A DNA stretch of 64,000 nt. Source: Algoriphagus boritolerans DSM 17298 = JCM 18970 (GTDB lineage Bacteria > Bacteroidota > Bacteroidia > Cytophagales > Cyclobacteriaceae). Below are positions 41,923 to 50,273 of this stretch, one piece after another; the stretch's first letter is position 1, and each line of letters begins with the position of its first letter. Below the pieces are notes generated by a model. The model was not told the origin of the DNA, ran no database searches, and saw nothing but the letters and a program-made list of their open reading frames with translations. Location of the stretch: positions 1 to 64,000 of the forward strand of contig NZ_FNVR01000012.1 of assembly GCF_900108085.1 (NCBI RefSeq), in the 5' to 3' direction. The position numbers were made by a program, and so were the translations under genes.

Positions 41923-44883
41923 ATGTTTCTCAACTGCCATTCTCACTTCAGCTTCAAATACGGGACGATGTCTGTGGAAGCGCTGATCGCTGAGGCGAAA
42001 GGTAAAAAACTCGATGCGCTCGCCCTCACCGACATCAACTGTACGGCAGGGATTTTTCCCTTTATCCGAGCTGCGCAAAAAGGCGGCATCCATCCCGTGA
42101 TCGGCATCGACTTCCGCAATGGAACCCAACAGCAGTACATCGGCCTGGCCCGCAATCAGGAAGGATTCTACGAGCTCAACCGGCATCTCTCCGATCATCT
42201 CGTTCACAAAAAGGAGTTTACGTCCAAAGCTCCTGCTTTTGAAAACAGTTTCGTCATCTATCCCCTGCCGCCAAAGCTGATTCCCCTGCGGGAAAATGAA
42301 TTCATCGGCGTACATCCAGGGCAGCTCAATCGGCTGATTTCTTCCCCTTGGTTTCGAAAAAAAGAGAAGCTCGTCCTGCTTCAACCCGCAACGTTTTCAT
42401 CCAAAGTCCAGTTTAGCGCGCATCGCCTTTTGCGAAGCATCGATCTAAACATGCTCCTGAGCAAGCTTCCAAAAGAAGCCCAGGGCGATGCCACGGACCA
42501 ATTCTACACCTATGCCGACTTGGTCTCCCGCTGCGAAAGCCACAGCTACCTTCTTGTCAACGCCCAAAAACTTCTGGAACAGTGCCAATTTTCGTTTTAC
42601 TTTCAGGCTGTCAAAAACCGACGCGATATCCTGGGCTCGGACTGGGAGGACTTTGACTTTCTCCGACAGGAAACCTTCAAAGGGGCACTCCGACGCTATC
42701 CCGCCCTCCAACCGGAAGTCAGCAAGCGAATCGAAAAAGAGCTTGAACTCATCCAGCAAAAGGGCTTTGTGTCTTACTTTTTGATTAATTACGACATCGT
42801 CACTTTTGCGCAGCACCGCAACTTCTACCATGTCGGTCGGGGTTCCGGCGCCAACAGCATCGTGGCCTATTGTCTCGGCATCACGGACGTGGACCCGATC
42901 GAGCTGGACTTGTATTTTGAGCGGTTTATCAATCTCTACCGGGAAAATCCCCCCGACTTCGACATCGACTTCAGCTGGACAGATCGGGATGAGGTGACGG
43001 ATTACATTTTCCAGAAGTACAACCGGGGCAAAGAAGAGCATGTGGCGCTTTTGGGTTCCTACAGCACTTTTCAGTACAACTCGGTCTTTCGCGAACTGGG
43101 AAAAGTCTTCGGGCTGCCCAAGTCAGACATTGAGTCGCTGATCCATTTTGCAAAGAAGGAAGGCTATGAACCCGATCAATTCGGTAAGCTGATCATTAAA
43201 TACAGTCAAGTGCTTCACGACATGCCTTCGCACCTCACGATACACGCCTGCGGGATCTTGATCTCGCACAAACCTATCCACTATTACACGGCGACAGATA
43301 TGCCGCCCAAGGGCTTTCCCCTCGCCCACATCGACATGCATATCGCAGAGGACATCGGCCTGCACAAGTTTGACATTCTGAGTCAGCGGGGGCTGGGCCA
43401 CATCAAGTCTGCAATCGAGACGATCTATCAAAATCAAGGTGTGAAAGTGGATATCCGCGAAGTCGACAAATTCAAAAAAGATCCGAAAATCAAGGAGATG
43501 CTGCGGACAGGTCACACGATCGGTGCCTTCTACGTGGAGTCTCCGGCCATGCGGATGCTGCTCTCCAAGATGAAAGCCGACACCTATCTGGAACTCGTGG
43601 CTGCCAGCTCGATCATCCGACCGGGAGTCGCGCGATCCGGAATGATGCGGGAGTACATTTTGCGCCACATCGACCACGAGCGACGCAAAACCGCCCATCT
43701 TGTGATGGCTGACATCATGCCTGAGACCTACGGGATCATGGTCTATCAGGAGGATGTGATCAAGGTCGCGCACTACTTTGCCGGACTGAGTCTGGGCGAA
43801 GCGGACGTGCTGCGCAGAGGAATGAGCGGCAAGTCCCGCTCCAAGGATGAATTCCAGCGGGTGAAGGACAAGTTTTTCGAAAACTGCAAGAAGCTGGGCC
43901 GTGAGGAAAAAGTCGCCGCAGAAGTCTGGCATCAGATCGAGAGCTTTGCGGGATATTCCTTTGCCAAGGGACACTCGGCTTCCTTTGCGGTGGAGAGCTA
44001 CCAAAGTCTGTACCTCAAGGCCTACTTCCCGCTGGAGTTTATGGTCGGCGTGATCAACAACTTCGGGGGATTTTACCACACCGAATTCTATGTGCACGAG
44101 CTCCGTATGAACGGAGCCGACATCCAGGCTCCTCATCTGAACGAGAGCGAATACCTGACCCGAATCGCCGGCAAGACCGTCTATCTGGGCTTGATCCACA
44201 TGAAATTCTTGGAAAAAGCGACCGTAGAAAAGATTTTGGTGGAGCGACGGGAAAACGGGCATTTTCTAGGTTTGGCGGATTTTGTGGCGCGGGTGGCAAT
44301 CAGTCTGGAGCAATTGCTGATCCTGATCCGGATCACCTGCTTTCGCTTTACGGGAAAAACCAAGCAGGAACTGCTCTGGGAAGCTCACTTTATTCTGAAC
44401 AAGAAGAAGTCCATTCCGGCCACCAATGAGCTTTTCCGCTCAGGAGGACTTTCTTTTGGTAATCGCCAGCCCGAAATCCCAGTATTGGAGGATACGGATG
44501 TCCGGCAAGAAATTCTTGATCAGATCGATATCCTGGAGTTTCCGCTAGACTCCCCTTTTCACCTGGTCAAAGACCAAAGCATTCAAGGTATCAAAGCCAA
44601 AGACCTGCAAAGTCATCTCGGGAAAACGGTGATGATTCTTGGCTATCTCGTGACAGTGAAGTACACCCGGACAGTGAAGGGCGAAGTGATGAACTTCGGG
44701 ACTTTTCTGGATCGGGAAGGTGACTGGATTGATACGGTTCACTTCCCTCCTATAGTCAAAAAACATCCCTTCAAAGGCAGGGCAATCTATCGCATCGAAG
44801 GAAAGGTGACGGAGGAGTTTGGATTTTACTCTATCGAAGTTAATCTGCTGGAGCGAATGGCGTATTGGAATGCGGGGGATTGA
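41923..44883 (+). CDS. dnaE: DnaE-type DNA polymerase III alpha subunit (error-prone-like)
   Basis: 986 aa, shorter than replicative DnaE (about 1160). An N-terminal PHP domain covers about residues 1-270 (FLNCHSHFSFKYGTMSVEAL at the start). The polymerase core has GRGSGANSIVAYCLGITDVDP near residue 306 and PPDFDIDFSW near 344 with the catalytic Asp pair. SFAKGHSASFAVESYQSLYLKAYFPLEFM (in parts) near 685 and a C-terminal OB-like region (about 890-970) complete it. Length and sequence style resemble the DnaE2-type polymerases of mutagenesis cassettes, but no imuA/imuB partner is present here. Codon use in 42400-44100 is visibly richer in G and C than in the neighbours. Confidence 0.9.
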   Translation: MFLNCHSHFSFKYGTMSVEALIAEAKGKKLDALALTDINCTAGIFPFIRAAQKGGIHPVIGIDFRNGTQQQYIGLARNQEGFYELNRHLSDHLVHKKEFTSKAPAFENSFVIYPLPPKLIPLRENEFIGVHPGQLNRLISSPWFRKKEKLVLLQPATFSSKVQFSAHRLLRSIDLNMLLSKLPKEAQGDATDQFYTYADLVSRCESHSYLLVNAQKLLEQCQFSFYFQAVKNRRDILGSDWEDFDFLRQETFKGALRRYPALQPEVSKRIEKELELIQQKGFVSYFLINYDIVTFAQHRNFYHVGRGSGANSIVAYCLGITDVDPIELDLYFERFINLYRENPPDFDIDFSWTDRDEVTDYIFQKYNRGKEEHVALLGSYSTFQYNSVFRELGKVFGLPKSDIESLIHFAKKEGYEPDQFGKLIIKYSQVLHDMPSHLTIHACGILISHKPIHYYTATDMPPKGFPLAHIDMHIAEDIGLHKFDILSQRGLGHIKSAIETIYQNQGVKVDIREVDKFKKDPKIKEMLRTGHTIGAFYVESPAMRMLLSKMKADTYLELVAASSIIRPGVARSGMMREYILRHIDHERRKTAHLVMADIMPETYGIMVYQEDVIKVAHYFAGLSLGEADVLRRGMSGKSRSKDEFQRVKDKFFENCKKLGREEKVAAEVWHQIESFAGYSFAKGHSASFAVESYQSLYLKAYFPLEFMVGVINNFGGFYHTEFYVHELRMNGADIQAPHLNESEYLTRIAGKTVYLGLIHMKFLEKATVEKILVERRENGHFLGLADFVARVAISLEQLLILIRITCFRFTGKTKQELLWEAHFILNKKKSIPATNELFRSGGLSFGNRQPEIPVLEDTDVRQEILDQIDILEFPLDSPFHLVKDQSIQGIKAKDLQSHLGKTVMILGYLVTVKYTRTVKGEVMNFGTFLDREGDWIDTVHFPPIVKKHPFKGRAIYRIEGKVTEEFGFYSIEVNLLERMAYWNAGD

Positions 44884-44942
44884 GCTTGTTTTGCCACAAA
44901 GGAAGGAAGATGCTAAGATATCCTACTGATCGGGGAATGACG

Positions 44943-45587
44943 TCATTCCTTCATTTTGTACACTACAGAATATTTCAGGCCAGCAGAATTCTTACCTGGT
45001 CTAAGTACCTCCTCAGGTTTCCGACCATCTGGATACAAGAGATAAGTATATTCTTCAATTTTTCCACTTATAAAAGTACTATTAAAGGTGTTTTGAGTTT
45101 CAGGGTTAACATTTTCCAGAAATTTGATTCCTATAAATATGCGTTCTTTTGGTTCCAAACTGATTTTCTTAGAAGATAAATCAATAAATAGCCGATTTTC
45201 TAACTTACTTTTCACTAAATATTTTTCCGGAAAATCGGTGTATTTTCCTACGGGTAAGCCATCTTCTTCCCGGACCATAACAGGTAATACATAAAAGCCT
45301 GAGGAATCCTGAACCCAATCATAGTTGAAAAATAATTCCAGCCCATCCAATTCAATAGCTGATTCTTTTGGGTTTACAAAACCTGTCACTGTAGCAATTT
45401 TACTTACTCCAACCCCTGAAAATTTAGCACGCAGATCTTGGTGCCTTTTGGAGAAATTTGAATAAACTAAAATCTGATCAGTAGGAATAATCTCTACAAC
45501 GTCCAATTCAACAACTTTACTATCTTGACTCCAAGCCCTACAAGCAAAGAGAATAGCTAAAAGAAATAAAAACAAAGTTTTATTCAT
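44943..45587 (-). CDS. Secreted protein of unknown function
   Basis: 214 aa. The signal peptide MNKTLFLFLLAILFACRAWSQ has signal-peptidase-I character, although a Cys at position 16 could also suggest a lipobox. The rest is beta-rich (FFNYDWVQDSSGFYVLPVMV, LFIDLSSKKISLEPKERIFIGIKFLE) and looks like a single beta-sandwich domain. I recognise no family. It lies 51 bp from a small Cys-rich exported peptide gene on the same strand, so the two may be a unit. Confidence 0.75.
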   Translation of the reverse strand: MNKTLFLFLLAILFACRAWSQDSKVVELDVVEIIPTDQILVYSNFSKRHQDLRAKFSGVGVSKIATVTGFVNPKESAIELDGLELFFNYDWVQDSSGFYVLPVMVREEDGLPVGKYTDFPEKYLVKSKLENRLFIDLSSKKISLEPKERIFIGIKFLENVNPETQNTFNSTFISGKIEEYTYLLYPDGRKPEEVLRPGKNSAGLKYSVVYKMKE

Positions 45588-45638
45588 ATTCTAGATTAGT
45601 TAAAGTAGAGTGAGTTGGCCATTCTCACTCTATTAAAA

Positions 45639-45869
45639 TTAATTCATTGGACAATCTGATATTTGAACATCAGCAACAGTAGTTCCAACATTAATCCAGA
45701 AGAATCGCTGTTTACAAATTGTTGTGGTGGTCACGCATGAACTACCACCTCCCGAAATTACCGTTTCACATTCCTGACCAAACATTTTTGCATCAGCCTT
45801 AGTCGGTATGAAAAACATACCTGCAAACATTAAGGTAATTATACCTTTTGAAAATTTTGTAAGTTTCAT
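45639..45869 (-). CDS. Small secreted cysteine-containing peptide
   Basis: 76 aa from the ATG at 45867-45869 (MKLTKFSKG). The signal peptide ends near TKADA. The mature part of about 50 residues carries four Cys (QECETVISGGG, SSCVTTTTIC, and the C-terminal SDCPMN), enough for two disulfides. The Gly-Ser and Thr-rich centre is unusual. No family recognised. It precedes the secreted 214-aa protein on the same strand with a 51-bp gap. Confidence 0.65.
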   Translation of the reverse strand: MKLTKFSKGIITLMFAGMFFIPTKADAKMFGQECETVISGGGSSCVTTTTICKQRFFWINVGTTVADVQISDCPMN

Positions 45870-45905
45870 TTTAATGAAAGTTAACTTTATTCCCTTTCGC
45901 ACCAT

Positions 45906-46396
45906 GCCGGGCGGGATTGTTAAACCCGTTCAAAAATCAAAATTTTGGCACCTGATCTGATTTTGAACTAAGATACCCCCCCCTGAAACTACAAAAGCAA
46001 CTATTTTTGAAACTATTTTTCTTATTTTTTGAAAATTACATAGTTCATCCTTCGCTATAGGAAAAAAATAGATCCAGTTAATTGGAATTTGCCATTGAAT
46101 CGCACGAATTAGACAAGTTTTTTTTAGTCACTATGCAAGAAGACGCTAAGAGGAGTTAACAAAGTGACACCTGAGTTAATTGATGCCAATAGGAAATCAA
46201 CATCACACAAAAACCAAGGTGGATTAACTCATGCCCTTCCATTGAAACCTGCGTTTTCTGTGATAAAAACAGGAGCAAGGTCTAAGAGAAACTTCTCTTC
46301 CTTCCAATCTCTGGGACATTTTCACAAAAAACTTAGGAAAATTAATCAAATCAGGACAAATTACGTTATCTTAAAGGACAAATTACCGATAAAACG
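45906..46396. other. Intergenic region before the Xre/RES operon
   Basis: No convincing gene; a 90-codon frame at 46164-46436 has low-complexity basic composition and overlaps the antitoxin start. The stretch contains an AT-rich run near 46010-46050 and the antitoxin control region at its end. Confidence 0.5.
46354..46386. promoter_or_regulatory. Direct-repeat operator of the Xre/RES operon
   Basis: GGACAAATTAC occurs twice, at 46354-46364 and 46376-46386, 22 bp apart (about two helical turns). The repeats flank TTATCTTAA, which resembles a -7 box. The antitoxin ATG is at 46397. This is a good candidate for autoregulation by the Xre antitoxin. Confidence 0.55.
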
Positions 46397-46858
46397 ATGG
46401 CAAAGAAAATCTCCAAAGTCACCGAGCCAGCAGTAGCCGTCTATCAAAAGGCGCATTTATCGATTCAGGATATCCTCAGAGTAGATCGTGACTGGCTGGA
46501 TGAGCCACTCAGTCGGGTGAACACATTTCGCAATGGCCTCGACAAAAGCTCCTTTGAGAGCTTCAAGGAGCTGTCAGGACTTGACTACGAGACCCTTGCT
46601 TCCGCTTTGGGAGTCTCTGCCAAGACCCTGCAGCGCAAGGATATTTTTGACACCGGTCAGTCTGAGCGGCTCTACGAATTGGCTGAGCTCTATGCGATCG
46701 GAGTCAATTACTTTGGACGAGAGGGCTTCCGAAGATGGATGGAGCGTCCGCTTTTTTCCCTTGGTAATCGCATTCCTTTGGATCTAATCGATGTCTCGGC
46801 GGGACTAGACCTGCTCAAGGCAGAGATCATGCGACTTCAGCACGGGATCGCTATTTGA
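46397..46858 (+). CDS. Xre/ParS (MbcA-type) antitoxin
   Basis: 153 aa. The N-terminal Xre-like HTH covers about residues 50-85 (FKELSGLDYETLASALGVSAKTLQRKD), and the C-terminal toxin-binding DUF2384 part includes LYAIGVNYFGREGFRRWMERPLFSLGNRIPLDLI (in parts). It ends 5 bp before the ATG of the RES-domain toxin. It neutralises the RES toxin and represses the operon. Confidence 0.92.
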   Translation: MAKKISKVTEPAVAVYQKAHLSIQDILRVDRDWLDEPLSRVNTFRNGLDKSSFESFKELSGLDYETLASALGVSAKTLQRKDIFDTGQSERLYELAELYAIGVNYFGREGFRRWMERPLFSLGNRIPLDLIDVSAGLDLLKAEIMRLQHGIAI

Positions 46859-46863
46859 CGGGG

Positions 46864-47319
46864 ATGAAAGTCTACCGACTTGCACTCACTCAATACTGCG
46901 ACGCGAGTGGTGAAGGAGCCAAAACCTACGGAGGTAGATGGAATCTTCCTGGTACACCGGCTGTGTATGCAGGATCGAGTGTCTCAGCTTCATTTTTGGA
47001 ACGCTTGACTATTGACCCTGAATTACTTTCCTCTGAGCGATATATTCGCTATTCTGTTATGGAAATCAGCATTCCAGATCACCTGATCTTCACTCCAAAA
47101 ACTTATGATTTACCATTGAACTGGAATCAAATCCCAGCTGTGAGAGCATCTATGGAATTTGGAACACAATTGCTTAATTCAGGAATCCTTTGCTTTGCTG
47201 TACCTTCCGTAGTAGATCCGAGCTCCTTGAATTATGTCGTCAACCCACTTTCTGAAAACTTCAGCTTGTCAGAATTTAGAGTCTATCCACTTGAGCTTGA
47301 CAAGCGACTTTTGAGGTGA
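46864..47319 (+). CDS. RES-domain toxin
   Basis: 151 aa from the ATG at 46864 (MKVYRLALTQY). A TTG three codons earlier overlaps the antitoxin stop and is less likely. The RES core is present: YRL near the start, GGRWNLPGTPAVYAGSSVSASFLERL (in parts) with the Arg, Tyr and Glu of the ADP-ribosyl-transferase-like active site, and a late Ser-containing segment. The family degrades or phosphorolyses NAD+. The toxin appears intact. It forms an operon with the Xre antitoxin. Confidence 0.92.
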   Translation: MKVYRLALTQYCDASGEGAKTYGGRWNLPGTPAVYAGSSVSASFLERLTIDPELLSSERYIRYSVMEISIPDHLIFTPKTYDLPLNWNQIPAVRASMEFGTQLLNSGILCFAVPSVVDPSSLNYVVNPLSENFSLSEFRVYPLELDKRLLR

Positions 47320-47321
47320 TT

Positions 47322-47345
47322 TTTTGAATTGGTGAAAATTCAAAA
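47322..47345. repeat. AT-rich inverted repeat between convergent genes
   Basis: TTTTGAATT and AATTCAAAA (9-bp arms, 6-bp loop) lie between the RES gene and the convergent DUF1080 gene. No clean T tract follows on either strand, so termination is possible but weak. Confidence 0.4.
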
Positions 47346-47360
47346 CTGAATTATTTCTCA

Positions 47361-48032
47361 CTAATTCAAACTCTCCAAAACAATTTTCTTGAATTCCACT
47401 TCGGCACCTTCTGCCTGCAGGGCGATTTGCCCCTTTTGTGCAGTTGCACCAAAGCCGTCATTGACCAGATCTCCATTAACCCAAACGGTAATTCGATCAC
47501 CTTCGCATTTGATTTTCATTCGATTCCATTCTCCAAGGGGCTTCTCAGACCCGTCAGTGAGGTTAATGATTCGACGCTCCTTGCCCTCGGTCACACCCCA
47601 ATTCTCTTTTGGGCCACGTCTTTTTTCCATATCATCGACTTGAATATCTTCCTGAATACACCAAAAATCCCCCGCATTGGAGTGCATCATCTGGACTTCA
47701 ATGGATTTGGGAAACATACCATAGAGTGCCCTGGGTGAGGATGCATGAACCAACACCCCACAATTACCAGGTTCGCCTACAAATCTGTAGTCAAACTCCA
47801 AGGTGTAGTTTTTATAGCTATCCTCGGTAATCAAATGCCCGCCAGGGGTGCCCAAACTAACCAAAAGACCCTCTCGAACAATAAACGGCCTTCTCAAGCT
47901 ACTGTCAGCCTGAAGATCAGGAACATCCATATACCAACCGGATAGGCTTTTTCCATCGAATAAAGACACCTGTGAAAAAACAAAGGTTTGTAAGCCAAGG
48001 AATAGTACAAATAGGAGTATAATATTTTTCAT
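47361..48032 (-). CDS. DUF1080 domain protein (3-keto-disaccharide hydrolase family)
   Basis: 223 aa. The signal peptide MKNIILLFVLFLGLQTFVFSQ is followed by a single DUF1080 domain: LFDGKSLSGWYM near residue 24, YTLEFDYRFVGEPGNCGVLVHAS near 76, WCIQEDIQVDD near 124 and WNRMKIKCEGDRITVWVNGDLV near 170. There is no lipobox, so it is soluble in the periplasm or secreted. It has a conserved Asn-Cys-Gly where the other copy (6545) has Asn-Ser-Gly. It stands alone here, away from Gfo/Idh genes. Confidence 0.88.
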   Translation of the reverse strand: MKNIILLFVLFLGLQTFVFSQVSLFDGKSLSGWYMDVPDLQADSSLRRPFIVREGLLVSLGTPGGHLITEDSYKNYTLEFDYRFVGEPGNCGVLVHASSPRALYGMFPKSIEVQMMHSNAGDFWCIQEDIQVDDMEKRRGPKENWGVTEGKERRIINLTDGSEKPLGEWNRMKIKCEGDRITVWVNGDLVNDGFGATAQKGQIALQAEGAEVEFKKIVLESLN

Positions 48033-48098
48033 CGGACAATTAGAAACCCCAATCTACCCAAAAGTTTTTCTAACTCAAATTGAAATTTAAGCCATGGC

Positions 48099-48332
48099 TT
48101 AGTCTTTAAATGATCGAATCACGTCCAATGGGGAATGAATTTTTTTATTATCCTCCTCTTCCAGCAAGACCCCCAACCGACACTCCAACTCAAACAGAAT
48201 TCCTTCCACGTAGAATTTATCAACTGGGATTTCAGAATAAAACTGTTTTTGTTTTCTTTTACCTGTGATCGGGATTCCAAACTCTCTGAATACGGAAATT
48301 AATATTCTGGATTTTCTGATTCGACTTTTCAT
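48099..48332 (-). CDS. ACP-like small protein lacking the phosphopantetheine serine
   Basis: 77 aa. The C-terminal half matches the helical core of acyl carrier proteins: VDKFYVEGILFELECRLGVL aligns without gaps to the DSLDTVELVMALEEEF block of E. coli ACP, and EEDNKKIHSPLDVIRSF matches the following loop and last helix. The Ser of the DSL motif is Lys here, so it should not carry phosphopantetheine. The N-terminus is basic (MKSRIRKSRILISVFREFG), unlike acidic ACPs. Its function is unknown; a scaffold or regulatory role is possible. No partner is visible. Confidence 0.55.
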   Translation of the reverse strand: MKSRIRKSRILISVFREFGIPITGKRKQKQFYSEIPVDKFYVEGILFELECRLGVLLEEEDNKKIHSPLDVIRSFKD

Positions 48333-48704
48333 TATTTCTAAAATTTAGAAGGTGGTGGCTTGAGCTATTGCTGAATTTAAAATCTGTCAAAAAGGAAAAG
48401 TTAAAAAGTGATGTGCAAAAATCTAATTGATAGGGAGTCGACTTCTTACCTTATCGATTAAGTCTGAAAAGTCAAATTTAAAAAATACCCTTATGATATC
48501 TTTTGGCTTACACGCTAATTGATGTTGGAAATTAGTCAGTTATGCAATTAGAGTGGCAAAACGAATGCAAGAGTGGATCGATTTAATTATTAAAAACACA
48601 AGTAAACAGTCTTTCGACCCTGCAAAAATTGCAGGAATCAAGAAATGGACTTTGAGATCCATGATTTTTGGTAAAATCTGCAAAAAATAGGGATTCCCCT
48701 CGTT
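48333..48704. other. Intergenic region with a small ORF and a hairpin
   Basis: A 41-codon plus-strand frame runs at 48565-48690 (MQEWIDLIIKNTSKQSFDP...) and has no recognised relatives. Inside it, 48619-48635 is a perfect 7-bp inverted repeat (CCTGCAA-AAA-TTGCAGG). Coding status is doubtful. Confidence 0.35.
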
Positions 48705-49745
48705 CTAGTTTTGCACAGAGCCGTCGCTGGCTCTGCAAGCCTTCAAAACATTTTCTCTGAACAGTCGGTCATTTTTCAAAATATCAAAAAACCCCTTTAG
48801 AAAATTCTTGGTCATCTTCATATCTCCTTCAGATATGTAGGCTTGCTGCGCATCTACAGTATTCCAGAATTGCTCTTCTTTAGCCAAAAACTCCTGACGG
48901 ATCATTTGCAAAAACGCCTCATCCCTACAGAATCCCCTATACAGACGGTCAGTGACTGACTTAATATTTAGCTGAGCACTCACCTGAGCGTATGGAGGAT
49001 TCACCAGACCGCTCATATCAAAATCATAGGCTAATGGAATGACAGTATCATCGGGAAGCTTAAGTACTTTCTGATTATGTAAAAAAAGTGTGGAAAAGTC
49101 AGTGTTACCGATCAAGTACTGAAAGAAATTCTGCCTTACTGTCGCGGAATCCTGCATAAATGAAGGAGGAATTCTCCTTCCCTCCAGGATTTCTCCATCA
49201 AACCGGTCAGCTACTTTATCGTCATCCTGGATAAAAAAGCCGAGTAGCTCAATTTCTTCTCCCTTTTTATCATCAAGGTTAGTGAATTTGATTTTAACCA
49301 GTCGCGTATCAAAATAGTATTGAGTAATGTCTTCAAGAAGTTGATAGGCTAGATACTCCTTTCCTATAAACGAATCTACCCCTTTACCTTTTTGACAGGG
49401 CATGACCAACTTTAAACTTTTATTCTTTTCGAAAACGGTTCCATTGATATTCTTATTCTTGAATTTGAAACGAATGGGCGGATAGAAGCAATTATCCAGT
49501 CTAAAGTTGCCTCTTGTTCTCATTTCAAGTGGGATAGTATCCCATTTGCCAGGACTGGACTCCAGCAGGAGAAATGAATCCATGAAGGTGGAATCATTGG
49601 TATTCTTTCTAAGATCCTTGATGGAAAATGACATCTTGATCGGTAAAGGTTCCTGACTTGAAAAAAGAGGACTGGTTTGGAAACCCAAACTTAAATTGAC
49701 TGCATTAAAAAACAGTAAACTAAGTATTAAAAAGAATTTTTTCAT
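48705..49745 (-). CDS. Secreted CotH-kinase-like protein (tentative)
   Basis: 346 aa. The signal peptide MKKFFLILSLLFFNAVNLSLGFQ is followed by IPLEMRTRGNFRLDNCFYPPIRFKF near residue 72 (in parts), a T/I-R-G-N block like the nucleotide loop of CotH kinases. SLKLVMPCQ lies near 112, and VIPLAYDFDMSGLVNPPYA near 235 is a DFD-type metal motif. The overall order fits a distant CotH-like atypical kinase, but identity is low and I am not certain. It is exported, with a run of aromatic and acidic residues. No operon partner. Confidence 0.5.
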   Translation of the reverse strand: MKKFFLILSLLFFNAVNLSLGFQTSPLFSSQEPLPIKMSFSIKDLRKNTNDSTFMDSFLLLESSPGKWDTIPLEMRTRGNFRLDNCFYPPIRFKFKNKNINGTVFEKNKSLKLVMPCQKGKGVDSFIGKEYLAYQLLEDITQYYFDTRLVKIKFTNLDDKKGEEIELLGFFIQDDDKVADRFDGEILEGRRIPPSFMQDSATVRQNFFQYLIGNTDFSTLFLHNQKVLKLPDDTVIPLAYDFDMSGLVNPPYAQVSAQLNIKSVTDRLYRGFCRDEAFLQMIRQEFLAKEEQFWNTVDAQQAYISEGDMKMTKNFLKGFFDILKNDRLFRENVLKACRASDGSVQN

Positions 49746-49876
49746 AGAATAGTGGATTATAACAACATTAAATTACGATTTATTTTAATCCAAAAATTCA
49801 TTTCAGGTAATTAAAAATGTATTATGAATCAGTTTAACCTACAAATTGCATCTCCTAATCGAAAAGAGCGATTAAT

Positions 49877-50272
49877 TTATTTCAACCTTACTTCCCAAAT
49901 TCTCATAAACAGCACATGCGCCATCCTTCGTGCATGCTCTTTGGCATAGGCTGCATTTTTACCTTCAAAAAGCGCATCGATTGTCCCAAACCACAACTCC
50001 AGCCAGTTACCAAAGTGGGCTTGTTCAATTGAATTATCCACTGCTTTGTCTACTTCCAGATGGACTTTAACAGGATTAAATTTTCCTGCTCCGGGTCCAG
50101 TCTGAAGGAGTATCATTTCCCAAAAATCAGAAAGGTGAATCAGATGTGCTTCCCAATCCGTCACTACTCCGTTGAATATCGGCCCTAAAACCGGATGAAG
50201 TCGGACACGTTCATAGAATTTCTTGACCAAAAGGTCCACTTGCGCTCTGGATTCAATCTGGGTTTTTTGCAT
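49877..50272 (-). CDS. Group III truncated haemoglobin
   Basis: 131 aa, the normal length. FYERVRLHPVLGPIFNGVVTDWEAHLIHLSDFWEMIL (in parts; about residues 19-55) is the group III pattern, with Trp and Phe lining the distal pocket. VHLEVDKA near residue 71 holds the likely proximal His, and QAHFGNWLELWF is the conserved G-helix region. It binds O2 or NO in the cytoplasm. It starts 1 bp after the stop of the phosphodiesterase gene, so the two form an operon. Confidence 0.93.
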   Translation of the reverse strand: MQKTQIESRAQVDLLVKKFYERVRLHPVLGPIFNGVVTDWEAHLIHLSDFWEMILLQTGPGAGKFNPVKVHLEVDKAVDNSIEQAHFGNWLELWFGTIDALFEGKNAAYAKEHARRMAHVLFMRIWEVRLK

Positions 50273-50273
50273 C

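Noticed and set aside
43123-44262. Long minus-strand frame inside the polymerase gene (379 codons)
   Set aside because: It lies fully inside dnaE, whose protein is clearly recognisable; the frame is a by-product of G+C-rich third positions.
44863-45180. Plus-strand frame over the secreted 214-aa gene (104 codons)
   Set aside because: It is antisense to a protein with a clear signal peptide and has no protein-like pattern of its own.
46164-46436. 90-codon plus-strand frame before the antitoxin
   Set aside because: Basic, low-complexity composition; it overlaps the direct-repeat operator and the antitoxin start. No family recognised.
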